Source: Ruminococcus sp. UBA3286
Lineage (GTDB): Bacteria > Bacillota > Clostridia > Oscillospirales > Ruminococcaceae
Assembly: GCA_002362135.1 (NCBI GenBank)
Contig: DETO01000069.1
Coordinates: 4,055-41,015, forward strand
Length of the DNA stretch: 36,961 bases
Direction of reading: 5' to 3'
The translations under genes and the position numbers were made by a program. Below are positions 23,275 through 31,633 of this stretch, one piece after another; positions within the stretch are counted from its first letter, which is position 1; every line of letters begins with the position of its first letter. The notes under the pieces are model-generated. The model searched no databases, was not told the DNA's origin, and saw only the letters and a program-made list of their open reading frames with translations.

Positions 23275-24630
23275 ATGGGCAGAATGTTCGGAAAAGACGG
23301 TTTGAGAGGTCTTGCCGTTACGGAATTGACTTGCGAGCTTGCCATGCAGATCGGACGCGCTGCCGCCGCTGTAATGGCTGCTCCGAAAGACGGGAAAACA
23401 AAAATACTTATCGGCAAGGACGTAAGAAGTTCCTCCGACGCTCTCGAAGCCGCCGTTTGCGCGGGAATATGTTCCGCAGGAGCAGACGTGGAATTGCTGG
23501 GCGCAGTACCGACTCCGGCTCTTGCATGGCAGGTAAAGGAAAGATCAGCGCAGGGCGGAATTATGATAACCGCTTCTTATGTTAATTCGGAATTCAACGG
23601 GATAAAGCTGTTTTCCAATTACGGCTACCGCCTTTCCGACGACCGCGAGGACGATATCGAGCGGCTTGTCAAGGAAATGCCCTCGGAGATATTGCCTATA
23701 CCTCGGCGGCTGTATGGAAGATCGAATCATATTGAAAACATCACGGACGACTACATAGAGCATATCAAAAAAATCGCTCCTGCCGATCTCGGCGGAATGA
23801 AGATCGCCGTTGACTGCGCAAACGGAAGCGCAAGCCTTACGGCGCAGCGGCTCTTTACAGAACTCGGGGCGGAAGTTGTGATGATGGGCGATAAGCCCGA
23901 CGGCGCGAATATAAACATATGCGGCAGCACTCATATAGACGAACTTATGGAACTTGTCATTAAAGAAGAATGCTGCTGCGGTATCGCATTCGACGGTTCG
24001 GGCGAACGCTGTCTGGCAGTTGACGAAAACGGCTGTCTGGTTGACGGCGACGTCATAATCGCAGCCTGCGCAAGAGCGATGAAAGAGCGGGACAAGCTGC
24101 GCCATAATACGATAATGGTCAGTCAGGCGAATAATCTCGGACTTATCCAGTTTGCGCGGAACAGCGGAATAGGCACTTCCGCCGCGCCTGCCGGCGAAAG
24201 AGCGATGATACGCCGTATGCTGGAATGCGGCTACAGTATCGGCGGCGATCCGATGGGACAGATACTTTTCGCCGACGACGCGGTATCTTCCGACGGTCAG
24301 CTTACGGGAATCCGCCTGCTTGAGGTTCTGAAAGAATTCGGCGGCAAAATGAGCGAACTTTCGGCGATAATCGAAAAATGGCCGCAGGTCATGCTTAATG
24401 TGCCTATAACGCGCCGTTTCCGCGAAGTGTGGAAAAACGACCGCGCCGTTATAAGCATCATCGACGAGTTTGAGGAAATACTCGGCGAGGAGGGCAGGGT
24501 TGTGGTGCGCGAGATCGGCAGAGAACCCGTTATCCGCATCAGGATAGAGGGGCAGGATTTTTCTACCATAAACACAATGGCGCTGCAAATTGCCGATACC
24601 ATAAAGGAAAGAATGGAACTGAGGGATTGA
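23275..24630 (+). CDS. Phosphoglucosamine mutase (GlmM)-like protein with altered active-site motifs
   Basis: 451 residues, same length and layout as GlmM, starting MGRMFGKDGLRGLA. GlmM converts glucosamine-6-phosphate to glucosamine-1-phosphate for cell-wall precursors. Here four hallmark motifs differ. The catalytic Ser is kept (S101), but S-H-N-P is S-Y-V-N. The magnesium loop D-G-D-A-D-R is D-G-S-G-E-R (240-245). The sugar-binding G-E-Q-S-G is G-D-P-M-G (324-328). The phosphate loop R-P-S-G-T-E-P is R-E-I-G-R-E-P (412-418). The reading frame is clean and the other conserved parts are good (CGSTH, VDGD), so it is not simply decaying. It may be a regulatory pseudoenzyme or have a changed substrate; a canonical GlmM is probably elsewhere. 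GAGGAGGAG precedes ATG. Confidence 0.85.
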   Translation: MGRMFGKDGLRGLAVTELTCELAMQIGRAAAAVMAAPKDGKTKILIGKDVRSSSDALEAAVCAGICSAGADVELLGAVPTPALAWQVKERSAQGGIMITASYVNSEFNGIKLFSNYGYRLSDDREDDIERLVKEMPSEILPIPRRLYGRSNHIENITDDYIEHIKKIAPADLGGMKIAVDCANGSASLTAQRLFTELGAEVVMMGDKPDGANINICGSTHIDELMELVIKEECCCGIAFDGSGERCLAVDENGCLVDGDVIIAACARAMKERDKLRHNTIMVSQANNLGLIQFARNSGIGTSAAPAGERAMIRRMLECGYSIGGDPMGQILFADDAVSSDGQLTGIRLLEVLKEFGGKMSELSAIIEKWPQVMLNVPITRRFREVWKNDRAVISIIDEFEEILGEEGRVVVREIGREPVIRIRIEGQDFSTINTMALQIADTIKERMELRD

Positions 24631-24632
24631 TT

Positions 24633-25496
24633 GTGAGAACAGCAGTAAACTGGAAAGATTATGTGATACTTGATACGTCGGACGGAGAAAAACTTGAAAA
24701 ATGGGGCGGAATAAGCCTTGTACGCCCCGATCCGCAGATAATCTGGAAAACCGATAAAAAAGAGCCGTTGTGGGATTCGGCGGACGGTCATTATCACCGT
24801 TCGAGTCAGGGCGGCGGCAAGTGGGAGTTCCGCAGGAAAATTCCCGAAAGCTGGTGTATCAGCTACAAAAATCTTAAATTCAACATTCGCCCGACAGGTT
24901 TCAAGCACACGGGACTTTTCCCTGAACAGGCTGTAAACTGGGACTATATGGCGGAAAAAATACGCTCCGCAAACCGCGAGATAAACGTGCTGAATCTGTT
25001 TGCCTACACGGGCGGCGCAACTCTTGCCTGCGCCGAGGCAGGAGCGTCGGTATGCCATGTGGACGCGTCAAAAGGCATGGTGCAGTGGGCAAGGGAGAAT
25101 GCGGCTGTTTCGGGACTTTCGGAAAAGCCGATACGCTGGATAGTGGACGACTGCGAGAAATTTATCGCCCGCGAGATCAGGCGCGGCAGGCGTTACGACG
25201 CCGTTATAATGGATCCTCCCAGTTATGGAAGAGGCCCGGGCGGCGAAGTCTGGAAGCTGGAAAACTGCGTTTACGATCTTGTGAAGCTATGTTCCGGAGT
25301 ATTGTCGGACGATCCGCTGTTTTTCCTCATAAACAGCTATACTACGGGGCTTTCGCCGTCCGTTATGGGTTATATCCTCGGCAGCGTTCTTAGCGAACGT
25401 TTCGGCGGAAAGGTCTCATTTGACGAGATCGGGCTTCCCGTAAAATCATCGGGAATGACATTGCCATGCGGCGCAACTTCTATCTGGGAGAAGTGA
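24633..25496 (+). CDS. RlmI/RlmK-like SAM-dependent methyltransferase
   Basis: About 287 residues. The SAM-binding motif I is VLNLFAYTGGATLACAEAGA, followed by VCHVDASKGMVQWARENAAV and motif IV VIMDPPSYGRGPGGE. This fits the PF10672-type class I methyltransferases related to 23S rRNA methyltransferases RlmI and RlmK. It lacks an obvious PUA domain; residues 1-95 are a small beta-rich part. I chose GTG 24633 because GAGGGA lies 6 bases before it; an in-frame TTG at 24627 overlaps the previous stop. It follows the GlmM-like gene with a 2-base gap. Target RNA and base are not visible from the sequence. Confidence 0.85.
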   Translation: MRTAVNWKDYVILDTSDGEKLEKWGGISLVRPDPQIIWKTDKKEPLWDSADGHYHRSSQGGGKWEFRRKIPESWCISYKNLKFNIRPTGFKHTGLFPEQAVNWDYMAEKIRSANREINVLNLFAYTGGATLACAEAGASVCHVDASKGMVQWARENAAVSGLSEKPIRWIVDDCEKFIAREIRRGRRYDAVIMDPPSYGRGPGGEVWKLENCVYDLVKLCSGVLSDDPLFFLINSYTTGLSPSVMGYILGSVLSERFGGKVSFDEIGLPVKSSGMTLPCGATSIWEK

Positions 25497-25538
25497 TTTT
25501 CTCCGATTTTTACGAAATACAGGTGAATTCTGATAAAG

Positions 25539-26399
25539 ATGAAAAATATAATCGAAATAAAAGATCTGCGGTTCAGTTATCCTGCCGAAGAGGGGAAAGA
25601 GCCTGCGGAGGTGCTGAAAGGCATAGATCTTGATATCAAAGAGGGCGAATTTACGGCTATACTCGGTCATAATGGTTCGGGAAAATCCACCCTTGCAAAA
25701 CATATGAACGCTATTCTGCTTCCTACTTCGGGTAAAGTTATCGTTGACGGCATAGATACTGCCGACGAAAGCAGGCTTTTCGAACTCCGTCAGCAGGCAG
25801 GAATGGTGTTCCAGAATCCCGATAATCAGATAGTTTCTTCCGTCGTGGAGGAAGATGTGGCGTTCGCCCTTGAAAATCTCGGCGTGCCTTATGAAGAGAT
25901 GCGCCGCCGCGTTGACGAAGCCCTGCGTGCCGTTAATATGTACGATTACCGCCTGCATTCACCGGCGCAGCTTTCGGGAGGTCAGAAGCAGCGCATAGCT
26001 ATTGCAGGCATTATCGCAATGGAGCCGAAATGCATAATCCTTGACGAGCCGACTGCCATGCTCGACCCGCGCGGCAGAAAGGAAGTAATGGCGGTTATCA
26101 GGAAAATGAACCGCGAAAAGGGCGTCACGATAGTGCTTATCACCCATTATATGGACGAAGCCGCTCAGTGCGGACGGGTTGTCGTTATGGACAAGGGCAG
26201 GATAGTTCTTGATGATACGCCGCGCGCCGTATTTTCTCATGTTGACAAAATCAAAAAAATAGGTCTTGACGTTCCGCAGGTCACGGAGCTTGCATGGGAA
26301 CTGAAAAAAGCAGGGTACGATATTTCTTCGGAAATAATCACGGAGGAAGAGTGCGTAAACGCGATAAAAAAACTGTTTGAAAAGGAGCAGGAGAAGTAA
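25539..26399 (+). CDS. ecfA1: ECF transporter ATPase EcfA1
   Basis: 286 residues. ABC ATPase of the energy-coupling factor module that powers vitamin and micronutrient uptake with exchangeable substrate-binding S components. Walker A GHNGSGKST, Q-loop FQNPDNQ, signature LSGGQKQR, Walker B CIILDEPT, and the switch His in LITHYMDE. The C-terminal DVPQVTEL segment is typical of EcfA. The stop is directly followed by ecfA2. No S component gene is in this window, in line with a group II module shared by several S proteins encoded elsewhere. Confidence 0.95.
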   Translation: MKNIIEIKDLRFSYPAEEGKEPAEVLKGIDLDIKEGEFTAILGHNGSGKSTLAKHMNAILLPTSGKVIVDGIDTADESRLFELRQQAGMVFQNPDNQIVSSVVEEDVAFALENLGVPYEEMRRRVDEALRAVNMYDYRLHSPAQLSGGQKQRIAIAGIIAMEPKCIILDEPTAMLDPRGRKEVMAVIRKMNREKGVTIVLITHYMDEAAQCGRVVVMDKGRIVLDDTPRAVFSHVDKIKKIGLDVPQVTELAWELKKAGYDISSEIITEEECVNAIKKLFEKEQEK

Positions 26400-27263
26400 T
26401 TGGCTATTCTTGAAACTCAGGAACTGACATATGTTTACAGTCCCGGAACTCCGTTTGAAAAAACGGCTGTGGATCATGTGAATCTGAAAATAGAAGCAGG
26501 CGAAATGATCGGTGTTATGGGACACACGGGATCGGGAAAATCAACTCTGATACAGCATTTCAACGGCTTGCTCCGTCCGACGTCGGGGAAAATTCTGCTT
26601 GACGGCGAAGATATATGGGCTGACAAAAAGAAGATACGCGATGTGCGGTTTAAAGTCGGACTTGTTTTTCAGTATCCCGAATATCAGATATTTGAGGAGA
26701 CCGTATATAAGGATATAGCGTTCGGGCCTAAGAATATGGGGCTGGACGACGCCGAAATAAAGCGGCGCGTTCTTGAAACGGCTCATGACATAGGGCTGAA
26801 AGAAGAGCTTATGGAGCGTTCTCCCTTTGAGCTTTCGGGAGGTCAGAAGCGCAGAGTTGCTATCGCAGGCGTTATGGCGATGGAACCCAAAATACTTATT
26901 CTGGACGAACCCACGGCAGGTCTCGATCCTGCGGGCAGAGATATGATACTCGGTCATATACAGGCGTATCACAAACGAACGAAGAATACTGTTCTTATAG
27001 TTTCGCACAGCATGGAGGATATTGCAGGATTTGCGGATAAAATACTTGTTATGAACAAGGGAAGCCTGTTCTGCTATGACGATACGGAACGAGTATTCAG
27101 CCGTGCGGAGGAGATCGCGGAGATAGGTCTTGACGTTCCGCAGATAACGAAAGTATTTATCGAACTGAAAAAACAGGGGCTTGATTTCGGCAAGGACGTT
27201 TATACGATGGAATATGCGAAAAAGCTTCTGCTAAGGCAGCTTTCCGCCAAGGAGGTAAAATAA
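26400..27263 (+). CDS. ecfA2: ECF transporter ATPase EcfA2
   Basis: 287 residues. Second ABC ATPase of the ECF module: Walker A GHTGSGKST, Q-loop FQYPEYQ, signature LSGGQKRR, Walker B ILILDEPT, switch His in IVSHSMED, and C-terminal GLDVPQITK. It pairs with EcfA1 as a heterodimer under EcfT. The start is a TTG immediately after the ecfA1 stop, with GGAGAAG just before it, so the two are translationally linked. The start is supported by alignment to LETQELTYVYSPGTPFEKTA. Confidence 0.95.
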   Translation: MAILETQELTYVYSPGTPFEKTAVDHVNLKIEAGEMIGVMGHTGSGKSTLIQHFNGLLRPTSGKILLDGEDIWADKKKIRDVRFKVGLVFQYPEYQIFEETVYKDIAFGPKNMGLDDAEIKRRVLETAHDIGLKEELMERSPFELSGGQKRRVAIAGVMAMEPKILILDEPTAGLDPAGRDMILGHIQAYHKRTKNTVLIVSHSMEDIAGFADKILVMNKGSLFCYDDTERVFSRAEEIAEIGLDVPQITKVFIELKKQGLDFGKDVYTMEYAKKLLLRQLSAKEVK

Positions 27264-27264
27264 A

Positions 27265-28071
27265 TTGCTGAGAGATATAACCATAGGACAGTATTTTCCG
27301 GGAAACAGCCTTATACATCGTCTTGACCCGAGATTCAAGATAGTGATAACGCTTGTGTATATTCTCATGCTTTTTACGGGCAGCAGCGTGATATGTCTTT
27401 CCGTCGGCGCGCTTTATACGATAATGGCGGTACTGCTTTCGAAAATACCCGTAAAAATGTTTGTGAAAAGCATTCGTCCGCTTATGCCGTTTCTGCTGCT
27501 GACGGCAGTGCTTAACGTTCTCTTCATAAGCGGCGGCGAGGTGTATTTCAAGTGGCATTTTATAAAGATAACCTCGGACGGCGTAAGTATGAGCGTTTTC
27601 ATGATAATACGCATCGTGCTGCTTATTATGGGCAGTTCGCTGCTGACCTACACGACATCTCCTATCACGCTTACCGACGCCATTGAAAGACTGCTTTCGC
27701 CTCTTAAAAAAATAAAGCTGCCCGTGCATGAACTGGCAATGATGATGTCTATCGCGCTTCGTTTCATTCCTACTCTTATCGAGGAGACCGACAAGATAAT
27801 GTCCGCGCAGAAGGCGAGGGGTGCGGAGATAGATACGGGAAGCTTAGTTGTGCGCGCTAAAAATATGGTAGCGATACTTGTGCCGCTGTTTATTTCGGCG
27901 TTCAGACGTGCGGACGAGCTTGCGACCGCTATGGAATGCCGCTGCTACAGCGGTGGAAACGGACGCACACGGCTCCGGCAGCTGAAATCGGCAGGCAGAG
28001 ATTATATCGCAATAGCCGTAACGCTTATATTCTACGCCGCGGCATTAGCAGTAGGCATATTGACAAAATAG
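27265..28071 (+). CDS. ecfT: ECF transporter transmembrane subunit EcfT
   Basis: 268 residues. Integral membrane coupling subunit (PF02361) with about five to six helices; it joins the two ATPases to S components. It starts GQYFPGNSLIHRLDPRFKIV, the usual EcfT opening, and carries coupling-helix motifs with Ala-Arg-Gly (SAQKARGAEIDTG) and a second E-C-R-C region (ATAMECRCYSGG). Start TTG 27265, nine bases after AAGGAGG. In many Firmicutes ecfT is followed directly by truA; here a yfhO gene lies between. Confidence 0.95.
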   Translation: MLRDITIGQYFPGNSLIHRLDPRFKIVITLVYILMLFTGSSVICLSVGALYTIMAVLLSKIPVKMFVKSIRPLMPFLLLTAVLNVLFISGGEVYFKWHFIKITSDGVSMSVFMIIRIVLLIMGSSLLTYTTSPITLTDAIERLLSPLKKIKLPVHELAMMMSIALRFIPTLIEETDKIMSAQKARGAEIDTGSLVVRAKNMVAILVPLFISAFRRADELATAMECRCYSGGNGRTRLRQLKSAGRDYIAIAVTLIFYAAALAVGILTK

Positions 28072-28106
28072 AGCTGACAGGTTCTTATTAACGGGGTTGA
28101 CATGAA

Positions 28107-30998
28107 ATGGAAAGAAATAATAAAAACAGAAAAATAACATTCGCCAAAATAAAAAACAGCAGGGCATTTAAGCTGCTGTATGACGGCGGAATTTTATATT
28201 TTGCGCTGGCATTTCTGATTCCTGCTGCGCTTATGTACAATGCATTCCGCGAGCAGTCGATACATATGCTCGGATTTTTCGACGGAAAACTTAAATCGGA
28301 CGGCGAAAATCAGATGCTCGTCGTTGATCTCTGGCATCAGTATTATCCGTTTTTCCGCGTAGTCCGCGAAAAACTGCTTAACGGCGGTTCTTTTCTCTAT
28401 TCATGGCAGAACGGTATGGGAACGAATTTTCTTTCCCTTATCTCGTATTATGCGGCAAGCCCTCTTAACTGGCTGGCGGTATTTTTCGACGACGAACATA
28501 CCCGTGATGCGCTTACCTATATACTCATAGCGAAGATAGGATTCGCAGGCGCATTTTTCAGCTGTTTTCTGCGATATACCTTTAAGCGCAAGGATTTTTC
28601 AATTGTGGTTTTCTCGTCGATGTTCGCTCTTTGCAGTTATGTTCTCGGCTATTACTGGAACGTCATGTGGTTCGATACGATAGCCCTGTTTCCGCTTGTT
28701 ATGACGGGCGTAGTTGCCATATGCAGAGAGCGGAAGTGGAAGCTTTTCACCATAACTCTTGCACTGTCCCTTATCGCTAATTATTATATCGCCTTTTTCA
28801 CCTGTATTTTCACGATATTCATGTTTGCGGCAGGCGTTGTCATCGAGGGGAAGAATTTCAAGGACTATATGTATAAATTATGGCTGATAGTGCGTTCGTC
28901 CGTAATCGGAATAGGTCTTGGCGGATTCATGCTTCTGCCTGCGTATCTGGGCTTGAAACTCACATACAGCGCAAATAATGTAATGCCCGTGCAGATCGCA
29001 TGGTATGACAAATGGACTGATATTTTTGCGAATCTCCTGTCGTACGACTCTCCGACAACAAAAGAGGGACTGCCCAATCTCGCCTGCGGAATGCTTGCGG
29101 TAACGCTTTTCGGCGTATTCCTGTTTTCGGCGGGAATCAAAATACGTGAGAAAATTTCCGCGTCGCTTATGCTTGCTCTCATCGTGGTAAGCTGTAACAT
29201 GAATAAGCTGAATTTCATATGGCACGGATTTCATTCGACGAATCAGATACCGCATAGATTCGCATTTATTTTCAGTTTCGTTCTTATTGCGGCAGCATAC
29301 CGCGCATACGATGTTATAATGGAAAAGGGCGTGAAGATTTATCAGATACTGCTCCTTATTCCTGCTCCTGCGGCGGTATTCGCGCTGAATTACATAACGG
29401 CAAAAAATTCCGAAAGCGGATTTTCAATAACTTCTCCGCTGAAAAAATCATTTTTGATTACGGAGGCATATTTTCTGCTGTTTATTGCATTTAAGCTGAT
29501 TCCGATAAGAAATATCGGCATCAAGAAAAAGATAGTAAATATATGTTTGGCGGCGCTCGTTACGGTCGAACTTTCCGGAACTGCCGTAGTTGGCGTAAAG
29601 GAAGTAGGCACTTCCGATTATGATTCTTACCCGTATATGAACAGCGGCATTCAGGCTTCGCTGGAAACCATGCACGAAAGAGAGAATTCCCTGTTCTTCC
29701 GTTCGGAAGTTGCCACGACGTATTCCCTTAACGACAGCGCGCTTTACGGATATAACGGCGTATCGCAGTTCTCATCGTCTGCCAACGTATCCGTGACGAG
29801 ACTTTTCCGCCGTCTCGGACTTTATGCCTCGGAAGCCGGAAACCGCTATTTCTACAGAAATGCAACTCCCGTTGCGAATTGCCTGCTTGATATCGACTAT
29901 GTTATGTCAAAAACAGGAAATCTTAACAACAGCGAGATGAATCTGCAATTCGTCGAGGCAAACGACGGCGTATCGCTGTATGAAAGCAAATATCCGCTGT
30001 CTCTGGGATTCATGATGAACAGCGATATTCTCGATTTAGAGGACAAGGACGGCGTTAATCCGTTTGAATATCAGAATGAAGTTATGAGACGCGCGTCGGG
30101 AAGTTCCGCCAATATATTTACCGCGCAGCCTGTTTCGATGGCTTCTTACGACGGCATCGAGGCAACTAAAACAGGCTACGGCACATATAATTTTGTAAAA
30201 AATGAAAATGTAGCGTCGGCAAAGGCGATATATAATTTTACAGGAGTCGATGGCGCGTATCTTTACGGATATGCAAGAAACGAAGGCATAGATTCGGTAA
30301 CTGCGAAATGCGACGGACTGTCGGCTGACAGCAATATCAATCTCAAGGATTATCCCATTGTATTCCCAATGGGCAACGGTCAGGGCGGAAGTACACTTAC
30401 TGCCGAGCTGACGATCGATGAAAATGCAGATTCCGGAAACTATACTATCATGGTCTATGCTCTCGATCAGAACGCATTTGAGAACGCTTATGCGGAACTT
30501 GCAGACGAGCAGCTTGAAATAACGGAATTTTCCGATACTAAGATAACGGGAAATATCAATGCTGCAAAAGACGGCGTGATGTATCTTTCCATTCCCTATG
30601 AAAAGGGCTGGAGCGTTTATGTTGACGGCGAAAAAACGGAGACTGTCAAGGTTCTGAATTCCATGCTGGGCGCGGAGATTGAAGCAGGCAGTCACGAGAT
30701 CGTGCTGAAATATTCACCCGACGGCTTCAGGACGGGGCTTGCGGTAAGCGGCGGCGCGCTCTTGATGTTTATTGTTTTCGCATTTATCGATAAGAAAAGG
30801 AATAACGCGCAGGGTCAGAATGCAGATGAAAATTTACCCGAAAATTCGGACACAGAAAACGTATCGGAGGCGGAGAATGAGGAATCTGAAAGTAATGACG
30901 GCGTATCGGGGAACGAGATACCACGGATTTCAGAAACAGAGCAATGCGGTGACGGTTCAGGAGACGCTGGAGAAGGCAGTCTCGAAGGTGCTGAATGA
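28107..30998 (+). CDS. YfhO-family large membrane protein, copy 2
   Basis: 963 residues with the same build as copy 1 but clearly diverged: FLIPAALMYNAFREQSIHML, VVDLWHQYYPFFRVVREKLL and FLYSWQNGMGTNFLSLISYY in the N-terminal part; about a dozen helices; an extracellular region from about 500 to 880; a final helix at about 885-905; and an acidic Ser/Glu/Asn-rich cytoplasmic tail of about 55 residues, unlike the lysine-rich tail of copy 1. The start ATG 28107 has only a modest GGGG site 10 bases upstream. The last 40 codons overlap truA in another frame, so the tail is encoded by DNA under constraint from TruA. It probably handles glycan or lipid-linked sugar transfer, by analogy with YfhO. 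Confidence 0.87.
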   Translation: MERNNKNRKITFAKIKNSRAFKLLYDGGILYFALAFLIPAALMYNAFREQSIHMLGFFDGKLKSDGENQMLVVDLWHQYYPFFRVVREKLLNGGSFLYSWQNGMGTNFLSLISYYAASPLNWLAVFFDDEHTRDALTYILIAKIGFAGAFFSCFLRYTFKRKDFSIVVFSSMFALCSYVLGYYWNVMWFDTIALFPLVMTGVVAICRERKWKLFTITLALSLIANYYIAFFTCIFTIFMFAAGVVIEGKNFKDYMYKLWLIVRSSVIGIGLGGFMLLPAYLGLKLTYSANNVMPVQIAWYDKWTDIFANLLSYDSPTTKEGLPNLACGMLAVTLFGVFLFSAGIKIREKISASLMLALIVVSCNMNKLNFIWHGFHSTNQIPHRFAFIFSFVLIAAAYRAYDVIMEKGVKIYQILLLIPAPAAVFALNYITAKNSESGFSITSPLKKSFLITEAYFLLFIAFKLIPIRNIGIKKKIVNICLAALVTVELSGTAVVGVKEVGTSDYDSYPYMNSGIQASLETMHERENSLFFRSEVATTYSLNDSALYGYNGVSQFSSSANVSVTRLFRRLGLYASEAGNRYFYRNATPVANCLLDIDYVMSKTGNLNNSEMNLQFVEANDGVSLYESKYPLSLGFMMNSDILDLEDKDGVNPFEYQNEVMRRASGSSANIFTAQPVSMASYDGIEATKTGYGTYNFVKNENVASAKAIYNFTGVDGAYLYGYARNEGIDSVTAKCDGLSADSNINLKDYPIVFPMGNGQGGSTLTAELTIDENADSGNYTIMVYALDQNAFENAYAELADEQLEITEFSDTKITGNINAAKDGVMYLSIPYEKGWSVYVDGEKTETVKVLNSMLGAEIEAGSHEIVLKYSPDGFRTGLAVSGGALLMFIVFAFIDKKRNNAQGQNADENLPENSDTENVSEAENEESESNDGVSGNEIPRISETEQCGDGSGDAGEGSLEGAE

Positions 30999-31611
30999 AA
31001 AAGTTACGATAATCGGCTGTTCGCGGACTGATACGGGCGTTCACGCAAATCAGTTCTGCTTTAACGTAAAAACCGAAAGTTCTATACGCAATATAGGATT
31101 TTGCCGCGGAGTGAACGGAGAGCTTCCCGACGATATTTCGATTCTCAGCTGCGAGGACGTTCCGCTTGATTTTCACGCCAGATTCGACTGCAAGGGCAAG
31201 GAATACATATATAAGCTCCATTGCAGCGAATCGAAAGATCCTTTCGGGGCTGATCTTGCGTTTCATTACAGGCGGAAATTTAATATCGAAGCGGCTCGGC
31301 AGGCTGCGAAGCATCTTGTCGGGACTCATGACTTCGCAAGTTTTTGTGCTGACTGTACAAATGTTTCAACAACTGTAAGAACAATATATTCCCTTGAAAT
31401 AGAAAATAGTGGAGATTCTGTGATAGTACTTGTAAAAGGCGACGGTTTTTTGTATAATATGATTAGGATAATCACGGGAACGCTGCTCGACGTAAGCGAG
31501 GGCAGGATCGCTCCCGACGATATTCCCGAAATTCTTGCGGCAAAAGACAGACTGAAAGCAGGCAGAACAGCCATGGCGCACGGGCTGTATCTGAATAAAG
31601 TATTCTACTGA
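30877..31611 (+). CDS. truA: tRNA pseudouridine synthase A
   Basis: 244 residues, normal length. Makes pseudouridine at positions 38-40 of tRNA anticodon arms. The catalytic Asp is in CSRTDTGVHANQFCF; other conserved parts are MTAYRGTRYHGFQKQ, LPDDISILSCEDVPLDFHAR and FLYNMIRIITGTLL. I chose ATG 30877 (MRNLKVMTAYRG) because GGAGG lies 6 bases before it and families start there; the longer open frame upstream is yfhO in another phase. The gene overlaps the 3' end of yfhO by 122 nt, and the overlapped part includes conserved TruA residues, so the overlap is real. Confidence 0.96.
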   Translation: MRNLKVMTAYRGTRYHGFQKQSNAVTVQETLEKAVSKVLNEKVTIIGCSRTDTGVHANQFCFNVKTESSIRNIGFCRGVNGELPDDISILSCEDVPLDFHARFDCKGKEYIYKLHCSESKDPFGADLAFHYRRKFNIEAARQAAKHLVGTHDFASFCADCTNVSTTVRTIYSLEIENSGDSVIVLVKGDGFLYNMIRIITGTLLDVSEGRIAPDDIPEILAAKDRLKAGRTAMAHGLYLNKVFY

Positions 31612-31633
31612 TCATAATAAGGAGATTAATAAA

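Noticed and set aside
23545..24588. 347-codon minus-strand open frame
   Set aside because: It is fully inside the GlmM-like gene on the opposite strand, shows no recognisable domain and is best explained by the GC-biased codon pattern of the real gene.
28102..28137. Short overlapping open frame (11 codons) at the start of yfhO copy 2, possible leader peptide
   Set aside because: No separate ribosome site or terminator-antiterminator structure follows, and it overlaps the real start out of frame.
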